DNA of 64,000 bases, from the NCBI GenBank assembly GCA_034189135.1, contig JAXHVO010000062.1, positions 1 through 64,000 on the forward strand. Reading direction: 5' to 3'. The notes beneath the pieces are model-generated. The model made no database searches. It was not told the origin of the DNA and saw only the letters and a list, made by a program, of their open reading frames with translations. Below, piece after piece: positions 18,641 through 27,945 of this stretch. How positions within the stretch are numbered: position 1 is the first letter of the stretch; each line of letters starts with the position of its first letter. A program made the translations under genes and the position numbers. This DNA comes from Thermodesulfobacteriota bacterium. Its GTDB lineage: Bacteria > Desulfobacterota > Desulfobacteria > Desulfobacterales > JAUWMJ01.

Positions 18641-20062
18641 TCAATAACGCAAAACTCTTAATAGCGCAGAAAGATAATCCTTAATAGTAAATCTAATGTT
18701 AAATATTTTTCTTCTTTTACAGTAACTGTCCCAAAGCCTGTGAAACAACCTGAAAAGTTTATTAGGAGGTAAAGATACTAGTAATTTTATTAATGGTAAA
18801 AATGATGGATGATTAACAGCAAATCCAAAGAATTTGTGCAGATTTTCAATCTTTTTTTTATCTTTATTAGAAAAACAGTTGAGTCGGGATCCTTGAAAAT
18901 AGCTTTCACTTAACAGATCAAAATTTCCATCGAAATACCCTTTTTCAATTGTGTATTCACCTAATTTTGTTTTTGGGTAAGGTTGAAATACGGTAGAGAT
19001 TGCATTATCGACTTTGCACCTAATGTTTAATTTTAATGTTTCCATATCAGTTTCAAAAGAACCTTCAGGCAACCCTAAAATATTTTCAGCTCCGATTGGA
19101 ATATTATATTTATGAACAAGATTAAAAGCATTAATTATTTCTTCTTTGGTCATATTTCTTTCAAGAAGTTCTGTTCTGATCTTATCGTTCCCTGATTCAA
19201 TTGCCATATATACAGACATACAGCCTGCTTCTTTTATTAGTCTGATTTTTTCATCGGTCACCAGTTTTACCTGAAGGTTACAGACAAAGGGTAGATTAAT
19301 TTCCTGTTTATATAGATTTTTAAATTCTTTAAGCCAGCTTATAGGAGGAAGGATGAATATATCATCTATAAATCTAACAATCTCAAGAGGATATCTGTTC
19401 TTTACTTCTCGTATTTCATCAATAACATTTTGAACGCTTCGCCAGCGTATTATTTTATTTCCCTTATATAAGTTTTTATAAGCCCTGTTAAAACAGTATG
19501 TGCAGTTAAAAGGACATCCACTATTGCTCATAAAGCGTTTTATTTTATTTTCACGGAGATACTTATCTTTCATGTACACCATGTCGCGGTCGGGAAAGGG
19601 TAGTTCATCAAGATCTTCAAGCAAGGGCCGAATCGGATTTTTAATAACAGCCCCGGCTTTTTTAATCCAAAGATTGTTGATGCCAGAGATGTCGGAACCT
19701 TGCTCGATGTTGTCGGCAAGTTCCAGCATGGCATACCCACCTTCTCCAATACATATTGCGTCAACATTTTCTTGATATACAGTTTCAGGGAAAAATGTTG
19801 TATGGGGACCACCGAGAATTGAGAAGGTTTTAATTTCTGTTTTGACTTGGTCATTGATTTTTAAATACTCAGCATGGCTTCCGGAAATAACAGAGTATCC
19901 GACTATATCGGGCGAATAGTTTTTTAAACAATGGAGCCAGTTTTTTTTTGAAGCTATAAAAAGAGCAATGCTATGCCCTTTGGTCCTTAGAAGGCTGGAA
20001 ATGTACATTATTCCCAGTGGCTCCGCAATTTCATGGTTTTTAATTATAAAGGCTATTTTCAT
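18641..20062 (-). CDS. B12-binding domain radical SAM protein
   Basis: The 473-residue protein has an N-terminal cobalamin-binding-like domain (MKIAFIIKNHEIAEPLGIMY; ILGGPHTTFFPE; ICIGEGG) and a radical SAM core with CPFNCTYC near residue 187. The following AIESGNDKIRTELLERNMT block is typical of the B12-radical SAM group. It is convergent with the flippase-like gene, with only 17 bases between the stops. Together with the 14445 protein this makes two such enzymes in the locus. The target is unknown. Confidence 0.83.
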   Translation of the reverse strand: MKIAFIIKNHEIAEPLGIMYISSLLRTKGHSIALFIASKKNWLHCLKNYSPDIVGYSVISGSHAEYLKINDQVKTEIKTFSILGGPHTTFFPETVYQENVDAICIGEGGYAMLELADNIEQGSDISGINNLWIKKAGAVIKNPIRPLLEDLDELPFPDRDMVYMKDKYLRENKIKRFMSNSGCPFNCTYCFNRAYKNLYKGNKIIRWRSVQNVIDEIREVKNRYPLEIVRFIDDIFILPPISWLKEFKNLYKQEINLPFVCNLQVKLVTDEKIRLIKEAGCMSVYMAIESGNDKIRTELLERNMTKEEIINAFNLVHKYNIPIGAENILGLPEGSFETDMETLKLNIRCKVDNAISTVFQPYPKTKLGEYTIEKGYFDGNFDLLSESYFQGSRLNCFSNKDKKKIENLHKFFGFAVNHPSFLPLIKLLVSLPPNKLFRLFHRLWDSYCKRRKIFNIRFTIKDYLSALLRVLRY

Positions 20063-20117
20063 TTGCTGGCTTCTTTCTGATTTATCCTAAAAACAATTAG
20101 GATATAGTTTTATAAAA

Positions 20118-20789
20118 CTATTCAGGCCTGAGAAAATTCATTAGACTGTTTAGCTGCTTTTCATTTAGTAAAAGATATGCAAGCCGTGCTTGGAGCTCAT
20201 ATCGAAGGAACCTCAGATAAGTCCAGTTGGACTTCCAGCTTTTTTTTGTTTCCCATTCAACAGGAGCAGGATATATTTTAAATCTATTTTTATGAAAAAG
20301 ATCAGCAGCCCTTTTAATGTGGAAATCGTGGGTTACTAGAATAAGACTGTCCCAACCCTTTTTTTTGATCATTAGTGAAGTGTTATGGACATTATTATAA
20401 GTATCTTTAGATCCAGATTCAATAAGTATTCTTTGTTCAGGAATACCTAGCCTTAAAGCCTCAGCAGCCATTCTGTTTGAGCCAGGTAGTCCGGTTCCTC
20501 TTTTATCGGCACATCCCCCAGAAAATAAAATATTCGGTGATAGTTCTTTTTTCCATATTTGTATCGCTTTTTGAATACGGTGAAGTGAATATTTGTCAAG
20601 GTGGTTTCTTTCAGTAATTCCATAGCCGCTGTAAAGAACAACAATTACCGGTGAAGCCTGGATATTTTCTTCATAGATAAATGGTCTGGAAATGATCCAT
20701 GGTAATTCACTAAACCCAAGAAGAAGTACAATTAATATTATGCAAAAAGAGAATGCGGAAAATAGAATTTTGGGATTTCTAATTTTCAT
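20118..20789 (-). CDS. YdcF/SanA-like (DUF218) envelope protein
   Basis: The 223-residue protein has one N-terminal membrane helix (residues 9-30) followed by a DUF218 domain. Its conserved stretches are VLYSGYGITERN, ILFSGGCADKRG, RILIESGSKDTYNN and LILVTHDFHIKRAADLF. DUF218 proteins are linked to envelope integrity and glycan or lipid-carrier metabolism, and their chemistry is unsettled. The gene lies 55 bases upstream of the B12-radical SAM gene and is read in the same direction. Confidence 0.78.
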   Translation of the reverse strand: MKIRNPKILFSAFSFCIILIVLLLGFSELPWIISRPFIYEENIQASPVIVVLYSGYGITERNHLDKYSLHRIQKAIQIWKKELSPNILFSGGCADKRGTGLPGSNRMAAEALRLGIPEQRILIESGSKDTYNNVHNTSLMIKKKGWDSLILVTHDFHIKRAADLFHKNRFKIYPAPVEWETKKSWKSNWTYLRFLRYELQARLAYLLLNEKQLNSLMNFLRPE

Positions 20790-20895
20790 AAAACAAATAT
20801 TATCATCAGTATCCAGTTTAAATCCTAATGGATTCAGTTGATTTAATTACTTAAAAGCTTGGTTTACATATGTTTTATACAAGGGCTATCAGTTA

Positions 20896-22494
20896 TTAAA
20901 GTGCTTTAATACTCTTTTCAGTCTGCTGATATTTAGCTCCACAGGAAGTACATTCCAGATTGTCTGATAGCCTCTCTCCACATTTACACATCCAGCCGAC
21001 ATGTTTTGCGGGATTACCAAATACCAGGGCGTGATTGGGAACACTTTTTGTTACGACAGAACCCGCGCCAATAAAAGAATAAGAACCAAGCGTGACACCA
21101 CATATAATTGTGGCATTGGCACCGATTGTAGTACCTTTTTTCACCAGAGTCGGCAGGGCTCTATCCATTTTAGGGATTTCAGCTCTGGGGTTATAGACAT
21201 TGGTAAAGACCATGGAAGGGCCGCAGAAAACACCGTCTTCAAGAGTTGTGCCTTTATAAATGCTCACATTGTTTTGTATCTTGCATTTATCGCCTATGTT
21301 TACATCGGGTCCGATAACTACGTTTTGACCAATGTTACAACTATTACCAATTTTCGATCCAGACAGCACATGGGAAAAATGCCATATTTTAGAGTTTGAT
21401 CCAATCATGCAACCTTCATCAATGATGGCAGTTTGGTGGACAAAATGGGCTTTATCAGAAATTGGTAAATGTTCAGATTCAACTGATAAGCGTTTATCAT
21501 CAAAAGAAAACGAGACTTTGCAGCCATGATTATCTAAAGAGCGCTGACCGGCCTTTAGTATTTTAAGCACCTTTAAACCTTCACTGCCGTTTGTTTGAGG
21601 TTTTGTTCCATGGGAAATACAGGAAAGGAAATGTACACATTCTGCACGCAGGGGTTCGTTTTCCGGGATATCGAATCTTTCTGCATCGGCTTTGGTCGGC
21701 ACAGGCATGCTATTTTGCCATTTGATCTCATGGGGATAGAGAAGAAGTTTGTCAGGCCAGTTGCGGGTGTCATCGAAAACCGCCATTTTTTTATCACCCA
21801 CCACGACCAGTTTTTGTTCTTTGAAGGGGTGAAGCCAGGAAACGAAGATATGGGCCCTAAGGCCGGATGGAAATTCAAGATGAGTGGTGGTCACATCAGC
21901 AATTTTTTTGTGAAGATAGTTTCCTCCGGTAGCAAAAACACTTTCAGGGTCTTCCCCTGCCAGTGAAAGAATCATGGAAATGTCGTGAGGGGCAAATGAC
22001 CAGAGGATGTTTTCTTCTCGCCTGATTTTTCCTAGATTAAGCCTATGGGAATAAATATAATTAATACGGCCAAGTTCGCCACTTACAGCTAATTCTTTGA
22101 GGCGGACAAAAACAGGGTGATATTGGAGAAGGTGTCCAACCATAAGAATCAGATTCTTTTTTTCGGCCAGCAAAATAAGTTCCTCACCTTCTTTTTCTTG
22201 AAGTACCAGAGGCTTTTCCACATAGACGTGCTTTCCTGCCAGGAGTGCTTCACGTGCAAGGGTGAAGTGAGTTTCCGCCGGTGTGGCAATGACCACACCT
22301 TGAATATCCTCTTTGGACAATGCTTCATTTAATGCAAAACAAATGTCAACATTAGGGTATTGCTTTTTAAACTGTGAAAGGAGGGTTTCATCCTTATCAC
22401 AGATCAGTTTCAGTGCTCCAAGTTTATGGTAGTTGCGGACAAGGTTTTTTCCCCAGTAACCTGAACCGATGATTGCGACTGATGGGTTGATCAT
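20896..22494 (-). CDS. Fused Gfo/Idh/MocA oxidoreductase and left-handed beta-helix acetyltransferase
   Basis: Residues 1-330 of this 532-residue protein are an NAD-dependent sugar oxidoreductase, with the Rossmann motif AIIGSGYWGKN at 7-17 and the EKP motif (VEKPLVL) near 94. From about residue 355 a hexapeptide-repeat acetyltransferase begins (TAIIDEGCMIGSNSKIWHF, NIGQNVVIGPDVNIGDKC). Its C-terminal tail carries four cysteines (MCKCGERL and CTSCGAKY), possibly a zinc ribbon. The two activities match WbpB-like dehydrogenation and WbpD-like N-acetylation of a 3-amino-uronic acid. An aminotransferase of the WbpE type would act between them, but none is visible in the window. Confidence 0.85.
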   Translation of the reverse strand: MINPSVAIIGSGYWGKNLVRNYHKLGALKLICDKDETLLSQFKKQYPNVDICFALNEALSKEDIQGVVIATPAETHFTLAREALLAGKHVYVEKPLVLQEKEGEELILLAEKKNLILMVGHLLQYHPVFVRLKELAVSGELGRINYIYSHRLNLGKIRREENILWSFAPHDISMILSLAGEDPESVFATGGNYLHKKIADVTTTHLEFPSGLRAHIFVSWLHPFKEQKLVVVGDKKMAVFDDTRNWPDKLLLYPHEIKWQNSMPVPTKADAERFDIPENEPLRAECVHFLSCISHGTKPQTNGSEGLKVLKILKAGQRSLDNHGCKVSFSFDDKRLSVESEHLPISDKAHFVHQTAIIDEGCMIGSNSKIWHFSHVLSGSKIGNSCNIGQNVVIGPDVNIGDKCKIQNNVSIYKGTTLEDGVFCGPSMVFTNVYNPRAEIPKMDRALPTLVKKGTTIGANATIICGVTLGSYSFIGAGSVVTKSVPNHALVFGNPAKHVGWMCKCGERLSDNLECTSCGAKYQQTEKSIKAL

Positions 22495-22702
22495 AAAATC
22501 TGTTCCTTTTTACACTACTTTTAGGAAGGATTTATAGAACTAAACTTAAAGGTTTCGGCCTAATGAAGAATATTGAAGTTGTGCAATATTGTCGACATAA
22601 AATTTATAACTCTTTGCATCTATATGAAATTATATTAAAAATTTCTAAGAATGTCAAAGATAAATCGCAAAACATCGGTGATAAATAACGGTACTTTAGC
22701 AT

Positions 22703-24070
22703 TTAAAAAAAATAGGCAAGACGCAAATAAGCGCTGTTTGGGGCTTGATATAGGTAGTCGGTTCCTGGCAGGTGAAAACCGCCGAATTCGGTTTCTGAAG
22801 AACCATAATATATATTTCCTCCCAATGTACATTGGAAGTCTTCAGTAACATCCCAGACAATACGAGGTTGAATGATTCCGGAAGGGTCGGCTGTATTGCA
22901 TATCACCGTTAAATTGGCCTTGATCAGAGTATGTAATTCCATTTCGATTCCACCAGAAAGGTACTTCTTGCCTAAAACAAAGAGATCTCCGCGGGACAGG
23001 CGCTCGGTGATGCCCGGATCAGAAATGGCCCTTGAATAATTCTTGTCGCCGATGCCATTAAAATAAAACTCCATGAACCCGTAAAAGTTTTTTCCCCACC
23101 ATACCCAGGAGTAATCCATGTTGGCGACAAGGGATAAGAAGTCATCCCTGCCTGTGTCATCATCCACAAACGTCCAAGTGGCATCCAGGCGCCAGGCTGC
23201 GTCCAGTAAATAACCGTTGCTGCCGATTCCGGCAACAACATCCTCATAATGATAGGCAGCCATAATGTCGAATTCAGCAGTTCTGACTGAAAAGTGCAGT
23301 TTTCCGCCAAAGGAGGACTCAGCCCCTTTGACATTTTGCGTGTCCTGATCTCGACGTGGCACCCAGAGCATCTGGATTTCACCGATTTTTTCGGGCGAAA
23401 ACAGGGCAGTTAGCATATCGTCTCCAACTTTATAGTCGCGCTCAATATCGGTGGGAGCAAAGGGGTTAAACAGATCCATTGGATTAAAAATAAGGCCGTT
23501 ACTCCAGGTCAAGGCCTGCCTGCCGATACGAATAGTGGCCCAGTCAGGTTGTAAGGTCAGGGAGAATCGATCCAGACGGTGATAAAGAATATATTTGTCA
23601 TCTTCATCAATGATTTTGGTAAGGTCAAAGAAGCGGCGATCATCGTTTATGCCGCTGCCAGGTATCAAGCTGTGTTCCAACAGGTTTGGAAACAGTTCCG
23701 CAAGCTTATTTTGGGTGCGCATGGTATCGCCGCCATACAGAACGGCTTCATAATGGATGGTTGAATATAGCCAATCAGTTAAATACGTTTTGTTTTTTAG
23801 CCGGAAATCAGAGCTGCCGTCATAGTATGGGCCCGAGTTCGCCAAATAATAAATAGAATCATTATCCGGCCATGAGGCACTTCCAGCTATTTTGAACTGG
23901 CCACCCCACCGGGAGTCTATGTTTTCATACCATGATGTTAACTCAGGCGGAGAAGTTTCTGTTTTTTCAGGTGTGTATTGATTAAAAGAGTTCGCTGAAT
24001 CTGCTGAGGCACCAATAGCTATATTCAACAGAGAAAACATAAGCAACCATCCGATCAGATGCATTTTCAT
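22703..24070 (-). CDS. Outer-membrane beta-barrel protein of the export module
   Basis: The 455-residue product starts with a signal peptide (hydrophobic core GWLLMFSLLNIAIGASA). It then shows alternating beta-strand patterns rich in Trp, Tyr and Phe and ends in LRLAYFF, a C-terminal aromatic as in outer-membrane barrels. It resembles DUF1302/alginate-export-like proteins, though I cannot fix the family without a search. ATG codons at 24106, 24070 and 24064 are all possible, and I chose 24070 because it gives a normal signal peptide. It lies downstream of the ATPase and permease genes on the same strand, separated by a 480-base stretch with an inserted repeat element. It is the probable outer-membrane partner. 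Confidence 0.7.
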   Translation of the reverse strand: MKMHLIGWLLMFSLLNIAIGASADSANSFNQYTPEKTETSPPELTSWYENIDSRWGGQFKIAGSASWPDNDSIYYLANSGPYYDGSSDFRLKNKTYLTDWLYSTIHYEAVLYGGDTMRTQNKLAELFPNLLEHSLIPGSGINDDRRFFDLTKIIDEDDKYILYHRLDRFSLTLQPDWATIRIGRQALTWSNGLIFNPMDLFNPFAPTDIERDYKVGDDMLTALFSPEKIGEIQMLWVPRRDQDTQNVKGAESSFGGKLHFSVRTAEFDIMAAYHYEDVVAGIGSNGYLLDAAWRLDATWTFVDDDTGRDDFLSLVANMDYSWVWWGKNFYGFMEFYFNGIGDKNYSRAISDPGITERLSRGDLFVLGKKYLSGGIEMELHTLIKANLTVICNTADPSGIIQPRIVWDVTEDFQCTLGGNIYYGSSETEFGGFHLPGTDYLYQAPNSAYLRLAYFF

Positions 24071-24315
24071 GAATTTATTACACACTAATGTTATACCAAA
24101 TGCCAAATGAATAATATTGGGGAAAATATAGGATCAATCACCAAAACACCACAGAGGGAAAGCGCCAAAGCCTACGATTAATCCGTACATTTTTGGAAAA
24201 AATCAGTGGGAAAGTATCACCACCTGATATAAATTACGGTGCTATTTAATTGATCGGGGGAGTTCCTTATCAATGGCCTTTTTGGTGAACCGTTTGAGAT
24301 TTTATGATTGTTAGT

Positions 24316-24559
24316 AGTTCGTCCGGAGAAGCGCCCATTTGCCCGTATCAGCCTTAACAACAGTTTCGAGAAACCGGCGTTCGGTCCGCCTAGGCGGACT
24401 GAGATTGGATTTGAACCAGCCCCAAGGGACAGAATCCCACGGCAGCGTTAATCGTCTCTGCCTGTATGGATTTAACTGAGAAGATAGGGGGCGTGCACAG
24501 AGTGCCGGACTTATTTGTTAAGGCTGATACGGGCAAATGGGCGCTTCTCCGGACGAACT
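24316..24559. mobile_element. Short element with 44-bp inverted ends (MITE-like)
   Basis: The left end at 24316-24359 (starting AGTTCGTCCGGAGAAGCGCC) is repeated in inverted orientation at 24517-24559 with a single-base length difference. Between the arms lies a perfect 16-bp palindrome, GTCCGCCTAGGCGGAC, at 24384-24399. No transposase gene fits in the 245 bases. The element lies between the ATPase and barrel genes of the export operon. A 51-bp stretch reaching beyond its right end recurs at 32639. The remaining bases of 24107-24315 show nothing that I can assign. Confidence 0.6.
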
Positions 24560-24590
24560 GAGTAGAGATTGAAAAACTCCCCGACCCCTC
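24540..24590. repeat. 51-bp dispersed repeat, copy 1
   Basis: The stretch starting GGCGCTTCTCCGGACGAACT and ending in CCCCGACCCCTC recurs at 32639 with one mismatch. On the minus strand both copies read GSGSFSISTQFVRRSA, but only in unsupported frames. The copy overlaps the right arm of the inverted-end element and stops at the end of the ATPase gene. Confidence 0.75.
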
Positions 24591-25271
24591 ATTTAATTTT
24601 ATCATCAACAATGCAACCGTCGCGGATAAGCACCAGCCGATGGGCATAATCCATGACCATCTTATCGTGAGTAGAGAATATAAATGTGATCTTTTTTTCT
24701 TGGTTCATTGTTTTCATCATTTCCAGCAGGCCGTTTCCTGTTTTTGAATCGAGGTTGGCAGTGGGTTCATCTGCCAGAACAATAGACGGGTTGGACACAA
24801 TTGCGCGGGCCACAGCCACACGCTGCTGCTGTCCGCCGGAAAGCTCTGCCGGGCGACGGTTGTATTTGCCTTCCAGGCCGACATCATCCAAAATAGCCCT
24901 GGCACGTTTTCTTCTTTGGGTTGCCTGTATGCCCTGCAGCAACATTACAAACTCAACGTTTTCTATGGCGGAAAGGACCGGGATTAAATTATAAGACTGG
25001 AAGATAAATCCAACCTTGTGTAAACGAAGAAGCGCCAGTTGGGATTGGGTCATTTTCTCAAAAATATTTCCATCCACTTTTATATTGCCGCTGTCAGGTT
25101 GATCAAGGCCTCCGATTATATTCAGCAGGGTTGTCTTGCCGAACCTGAAGGTCCTGCAAGTGCCACAAAGTTTCCCTCATCAATGGAAAGGGTGACGCTT
25201 TTTAGCGCATGGACCTCAATTTTTCCCTGACGGTATGTTTTGAAAATATCTTTGCATTCTACAATACCCAT
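24589..25271 (-). pseudogene. LolD/MacB-type ABC transporter ATPase with a frameshift in Walker A
   Basis: Reading from ATG at 25271 gives MGIVECKDIFKTYRQGK and reaches the Walker A sequence GPSGS. There the frame is lost, and a stop follows at once. In the next frame the expected KTTLLNIIGGLDQPDSG continues and runs to the natural end at 24589. The second part has the Q-loop region [10 protein letters not shown], signature [15 protein letters not shown], Walker [14 protein letters not shown] and switch histidine FSTHD. Restoring one base gives about 227 residues, normal for a LolD-like ATPase. The missing base is a C on the plus strand around 25138-25141. Either the gene is inactivated or this is a sequencing or assembly error. 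It follows the permease gene on the same strand. Confidence 0.88.
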
Positions 25272-25358
25272 AATGTTCCTTCCGTGTGATAATTACCCCT
25301 TGTGAGTTTTATGTTGCCCGTTGAAAAAGACATATATGGGCAACGGCCAGTATGTTCG

Positions 25359-26582
25359 TCATGTTTGCGCCAAAGCTTCCACCGGTGTAAACTTGGCTGC
25401 TTTGAATGCCGGATAAAGGCTGACCAGAAGACCAAGTATAACGACTACCAGGTTGGATAAGAGTACATCTTTTAGATGAACCGAAGGAAAAATTATTTTG
25501 GAAATTCCGGCAAATTCCGCACCCTCTGCAAAGGCAGAAAGATCTATGCCGCTTTCTGACAAGGCAAACACACATAAAAGGGCCATCAGGTTTCCAATGA
25601 TCATGCCCATGATAAGAAGGATAAATGATTCTGAGAGCACATCTCTAATAATCCACCATGGCTTCATTCCAAGTGCCTTGAGCAGGCCGAATTCCCTCAT
25701 CCTCTCAAATACCGCCATTAAAGTGGTGTTAACAATACCGAAACCCATGGCGATAAAAACAACCAAAGACCAAATGAAGATGAATCCGTCAAAAATGACC
25801 AGATAGGCGTTGATGATGGGGAGAAGTTCCTGCCAGGTCTGTATTTGATACCCATCTGTTCCCAGTTCAGCTTTAAGCCCGGCCGTTATTTGAGCAGCAT
25901 CTATGTGATCAGGCAAAGTAATAGACACCTCTGAAATACCTTTTTTTAATTTTAGCATCTGTCTGGCGGTATCGATATTAACAAAAGCGAACTGTTTTTC
26001 TGTGGCCTGTAACTGAGATTGGTAGGTTCCGATGATACGAAATGCTTTTGAAGCAATGTTGCCGTCCTTATCCTGGGACATAACAATAAGTTTACGACCG
26101 AGTTTTGTTTCAAATTTAACCAAAAGGGCTTGTCCCACAATAATGCCTTGTTTGTCTTCAGCTTCTAGATAGCGGTCCTGGTTTATTGCGTGTCCGATAA
26201 AAGAGGTTTTGGCTTCTGCCGCAGGATTGATCCCGACCAGGGTGATACCACCCGTATGTCTGGCATTCCCCACAATGGCATTAACCCGTATTCTGGCGGC
26301 CCGGTTGGCACCGGTTGGAAGAACTTTGTTGAGCGCCGTTTCAAGGGTTTGGGTATCATACATACTGTTTTCGATCACCGGGTCGTTCCGATAATCTTTA
26401 TGATGGATTTGAAGATGCCCGGTAAGCGTGGAGATGGAGTTTTTGATCATATCAACTTCCATCCCTCGCATGAGCGTGTTTAAAAAAACCATGCTCCAGA
26501 CACCGATAATAATGGCAGTCATGATGACTGCTGTCCGTCTTGGGTTGCGCCATATATTTCGCCAGGCTAGCTGGAAATACAT
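25359..26582 (-). CDS. FtsX/LolC-type ABC transporter permease
   Basis: This 407-residue protein has the MacB/FtsX layout. There is one N-terminal helix (residues 15-37, after LAWRNIWRNPRRTAV), a large periplasmic domain to about residue 260, and three C-terminal helices. The cytoplasmic coupling segment MAVFERMREFGLLKALGMKP and the ending LYPAFKAAKFTPVEALAQ are diagnostic. It is a paralogue of the next gene (26701), and the pair would form a LolCE-like heterodimer that lifts a lipid or lipoprotein from the inner membrane using the ATPase encoded downstream. Confidence 0.85.
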   Translation of the reverse strand: MYFQLAWRNIWRNPRRTAVIMTAIIIGVWSMVFLNTLMRGMEVDMIKNSISTLTGHLQIHHKDYRNDPVIENSMYDTQTLETALNKVLPTGANRAARIRVNAIVGNARHTGGITLVGINPAAEAKTSFIGHAINQDRYLEAEDKQGIIVGQALLVKFETKLGRKLIVMSQDKDGNIASKAFRIIGTYQSQLQATEKQFAFVNIDTARQMLKLKKGISEVSITLPDHIDAAQITAGLKAELGTDGYQIQTWQELLPIINAYLVIFDGFIFIWSLVVFIAMGFGIVNTTLMAVFERMREFGLLKALGMKPWWIIRDVLSESFILLIMGMIIGNLMALLCVFALSESGIDLSAFAEGAEFAGISKIIFPSVHLKDVLLSNLVVVILGLLVSLYPAFKAAKFTPVEALAQT

Positions 26583-26700
26583 AAACCACCTTCAATTTTA
26601 TTAAGTTTAAAGTGATCCAATATTTTCTATATAAAACAGTAAATTATATTTAATTTGAACGAACCACACTTTCTAAAAGTTGTGAAAAAAGTTATCGTAC

Positions 26701-27939
26701 TTACACATGAGTCATGGCTTCAACCGGACGAAGGCTTCGAATCTTGAAAGCCGGGTACAGGGCAGCCAGAAATGTAATCATAAATACGATGGCTGGACCG
26801 CTGAGTGCTGAAAGCAGGGACAATCTGGGAAAGATTCGCCCTGAAATGCCATACTGAACTAAAATGTCCGATGCACCGGAAATATCGATTCCGTGCCCCT
26901 GGAAATATAAGGTGATGAGACACCCGCCGAAGATGCCTGCCATGATGCCGATCATGGTCATGCTCATCGATTCTAGCAAAAGGAGTTTGGTCAGCCTGCC
27001 GGGGGTTATCCCGATCGCTTTGAGCACGCCGAACTCTCTGGTTCGTTCAAATATAACCATCAGGAAAGTGTTCAGGATGCTAAATGCCACCACCAGGATC
27101 AATAAAAAATAAAAAATAATTCCACTGACAAGATCAAGTTGTATGCTTTGAACCAAACCTGGTGTAAGTTCTTTCCAATCAAGCACGACCAGAGGAGATT
27201 TCGGGCTAATTTTGTTTATTTCCTTATTAACAAAGGATTTAATTTCATCGACCGTTTTTAAGGAGTTTGCTGTCACAATCACTTCATGTACAGCGCCATG
27301 CATGCCATATACATCCTGAAAGTATTTCAACGGCATATGAATGGAACTGCGATCAAGATCGTCTATTCCGGAAGAGTAAATACCCTTTACCTTAGCCACA
27401 GTGGCTGCAACAGAGCCATCGAGTCCCTGACCGAGCAAGGTGACTTCATCCTGAATATCAATTTTTAAATTTTCTGCCAGCAGATGTCCCAATAATACCT
27501 GATCCGTGTCATCTTTGCTCAGATACCTTCCCTTTCGTATCAAGGACTTTAAGGTGGATACTTTTGCCTCCTTATCCGGGTCGATTCCGCTGACGATGCC
27601 GCCATAGGTTCGTTTTTTGGAGGATACCAGGGAGAAGGCATTGGCTCGGTGAGTATACGCTTCCACACTTTGTATTTGATCCAATATTTTAGCCACTGCA
27701 TCCGGATCCGGCACGACCAGACGAATACTTTTTTTTTCATGGTACCCCATAGATTGAACCTGCAGATGGCCGGTGTGTATTTTTACCGATGAATTGATCA
27801 TGGTTTCATAGGAACCGAACTGAAAGGAGAGCATAAAAACCAGAAGCAGGCAGGCAAATGCAATGGCAGCTATGGTCAGAACAGTGCGTCGGGGATTGCG
27901 CCAGATATTGCGCCAGGCCATTTTTACATCTATGGACAT
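26701..27939 (-). CDS. FtsX/LolC-type ABC transporter permease
   Basis: The 412-residue protein shares the start KMAWRNIWRNPRRTVLTIAA, a periplasmic domain, and the coupling stretch MVIFERTREFGVLKAIGITP with the 25359 permease. It ends in LYPAFKIRSLRPVEAMTHV. It begins 6 bases after the stop of the LolA-like gene, so both are one transcript. The periplasmic part has no detectable hook specific to LolC, so cargo remains open. The 118-base gap to the next permease is AT-rich and may hold a processing or weak promoter site, though none is clear. Confidence 0.85.
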   Translation of the reverse strand: MSIDVKMAWRNIWRNPRRTVLTIAAIAFACLLLVFMLSFQFGSYETMINSSVKIHTGHLQVQSMGYHEKKSIRLVVPDPDAVAKILDQIQSVEAYTHRANAFSLVSSKKRTYGGIVSGIDPDKEAKVSTLKSLIRKGRYLSKDDTDQVLLGHLLAENLKIDIQDEVTLLGQGLDGSVAATVAKVKGIYSSGIDDLDRSSIHMPLKYFQDVYGMHGAVHEVIVTANSLKTVDEIKSFVNKEINKISPKSPLVVLDWKELTPGLVQSIQLDLVSGIIFYFLLILVVAFSILNTFLMVIFERTREFGVLKAIGITPGRLTKLLLLESMSMTMIGIMAGIFGGCLITLYFQGHGIDISGASDILVQYGISGRIFPRLSLLSALSGPAIVFMITFLAALYPAFKIRSLRPVEAMTHV

Positions 27940-27945
27940 TGCTTT

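Noticed and set aside
24316-24559. Inverted GTTAAGGC/GCCTTAAC ends as an integron attC site
   Set aside because: The core does not fit RYYYAAC/GTTRRRY, and no integron integrase or cassette genes are nearby.
24390-24647. An 85-residue minus-strand frame across the repeat element
   Set aside because: It overlaps the ATPase gene end and the inverted arm. The shared GSGSFSISTQFVRR at 32639 comes from the 51-bp DNA repeat, and no other part looks like protein.
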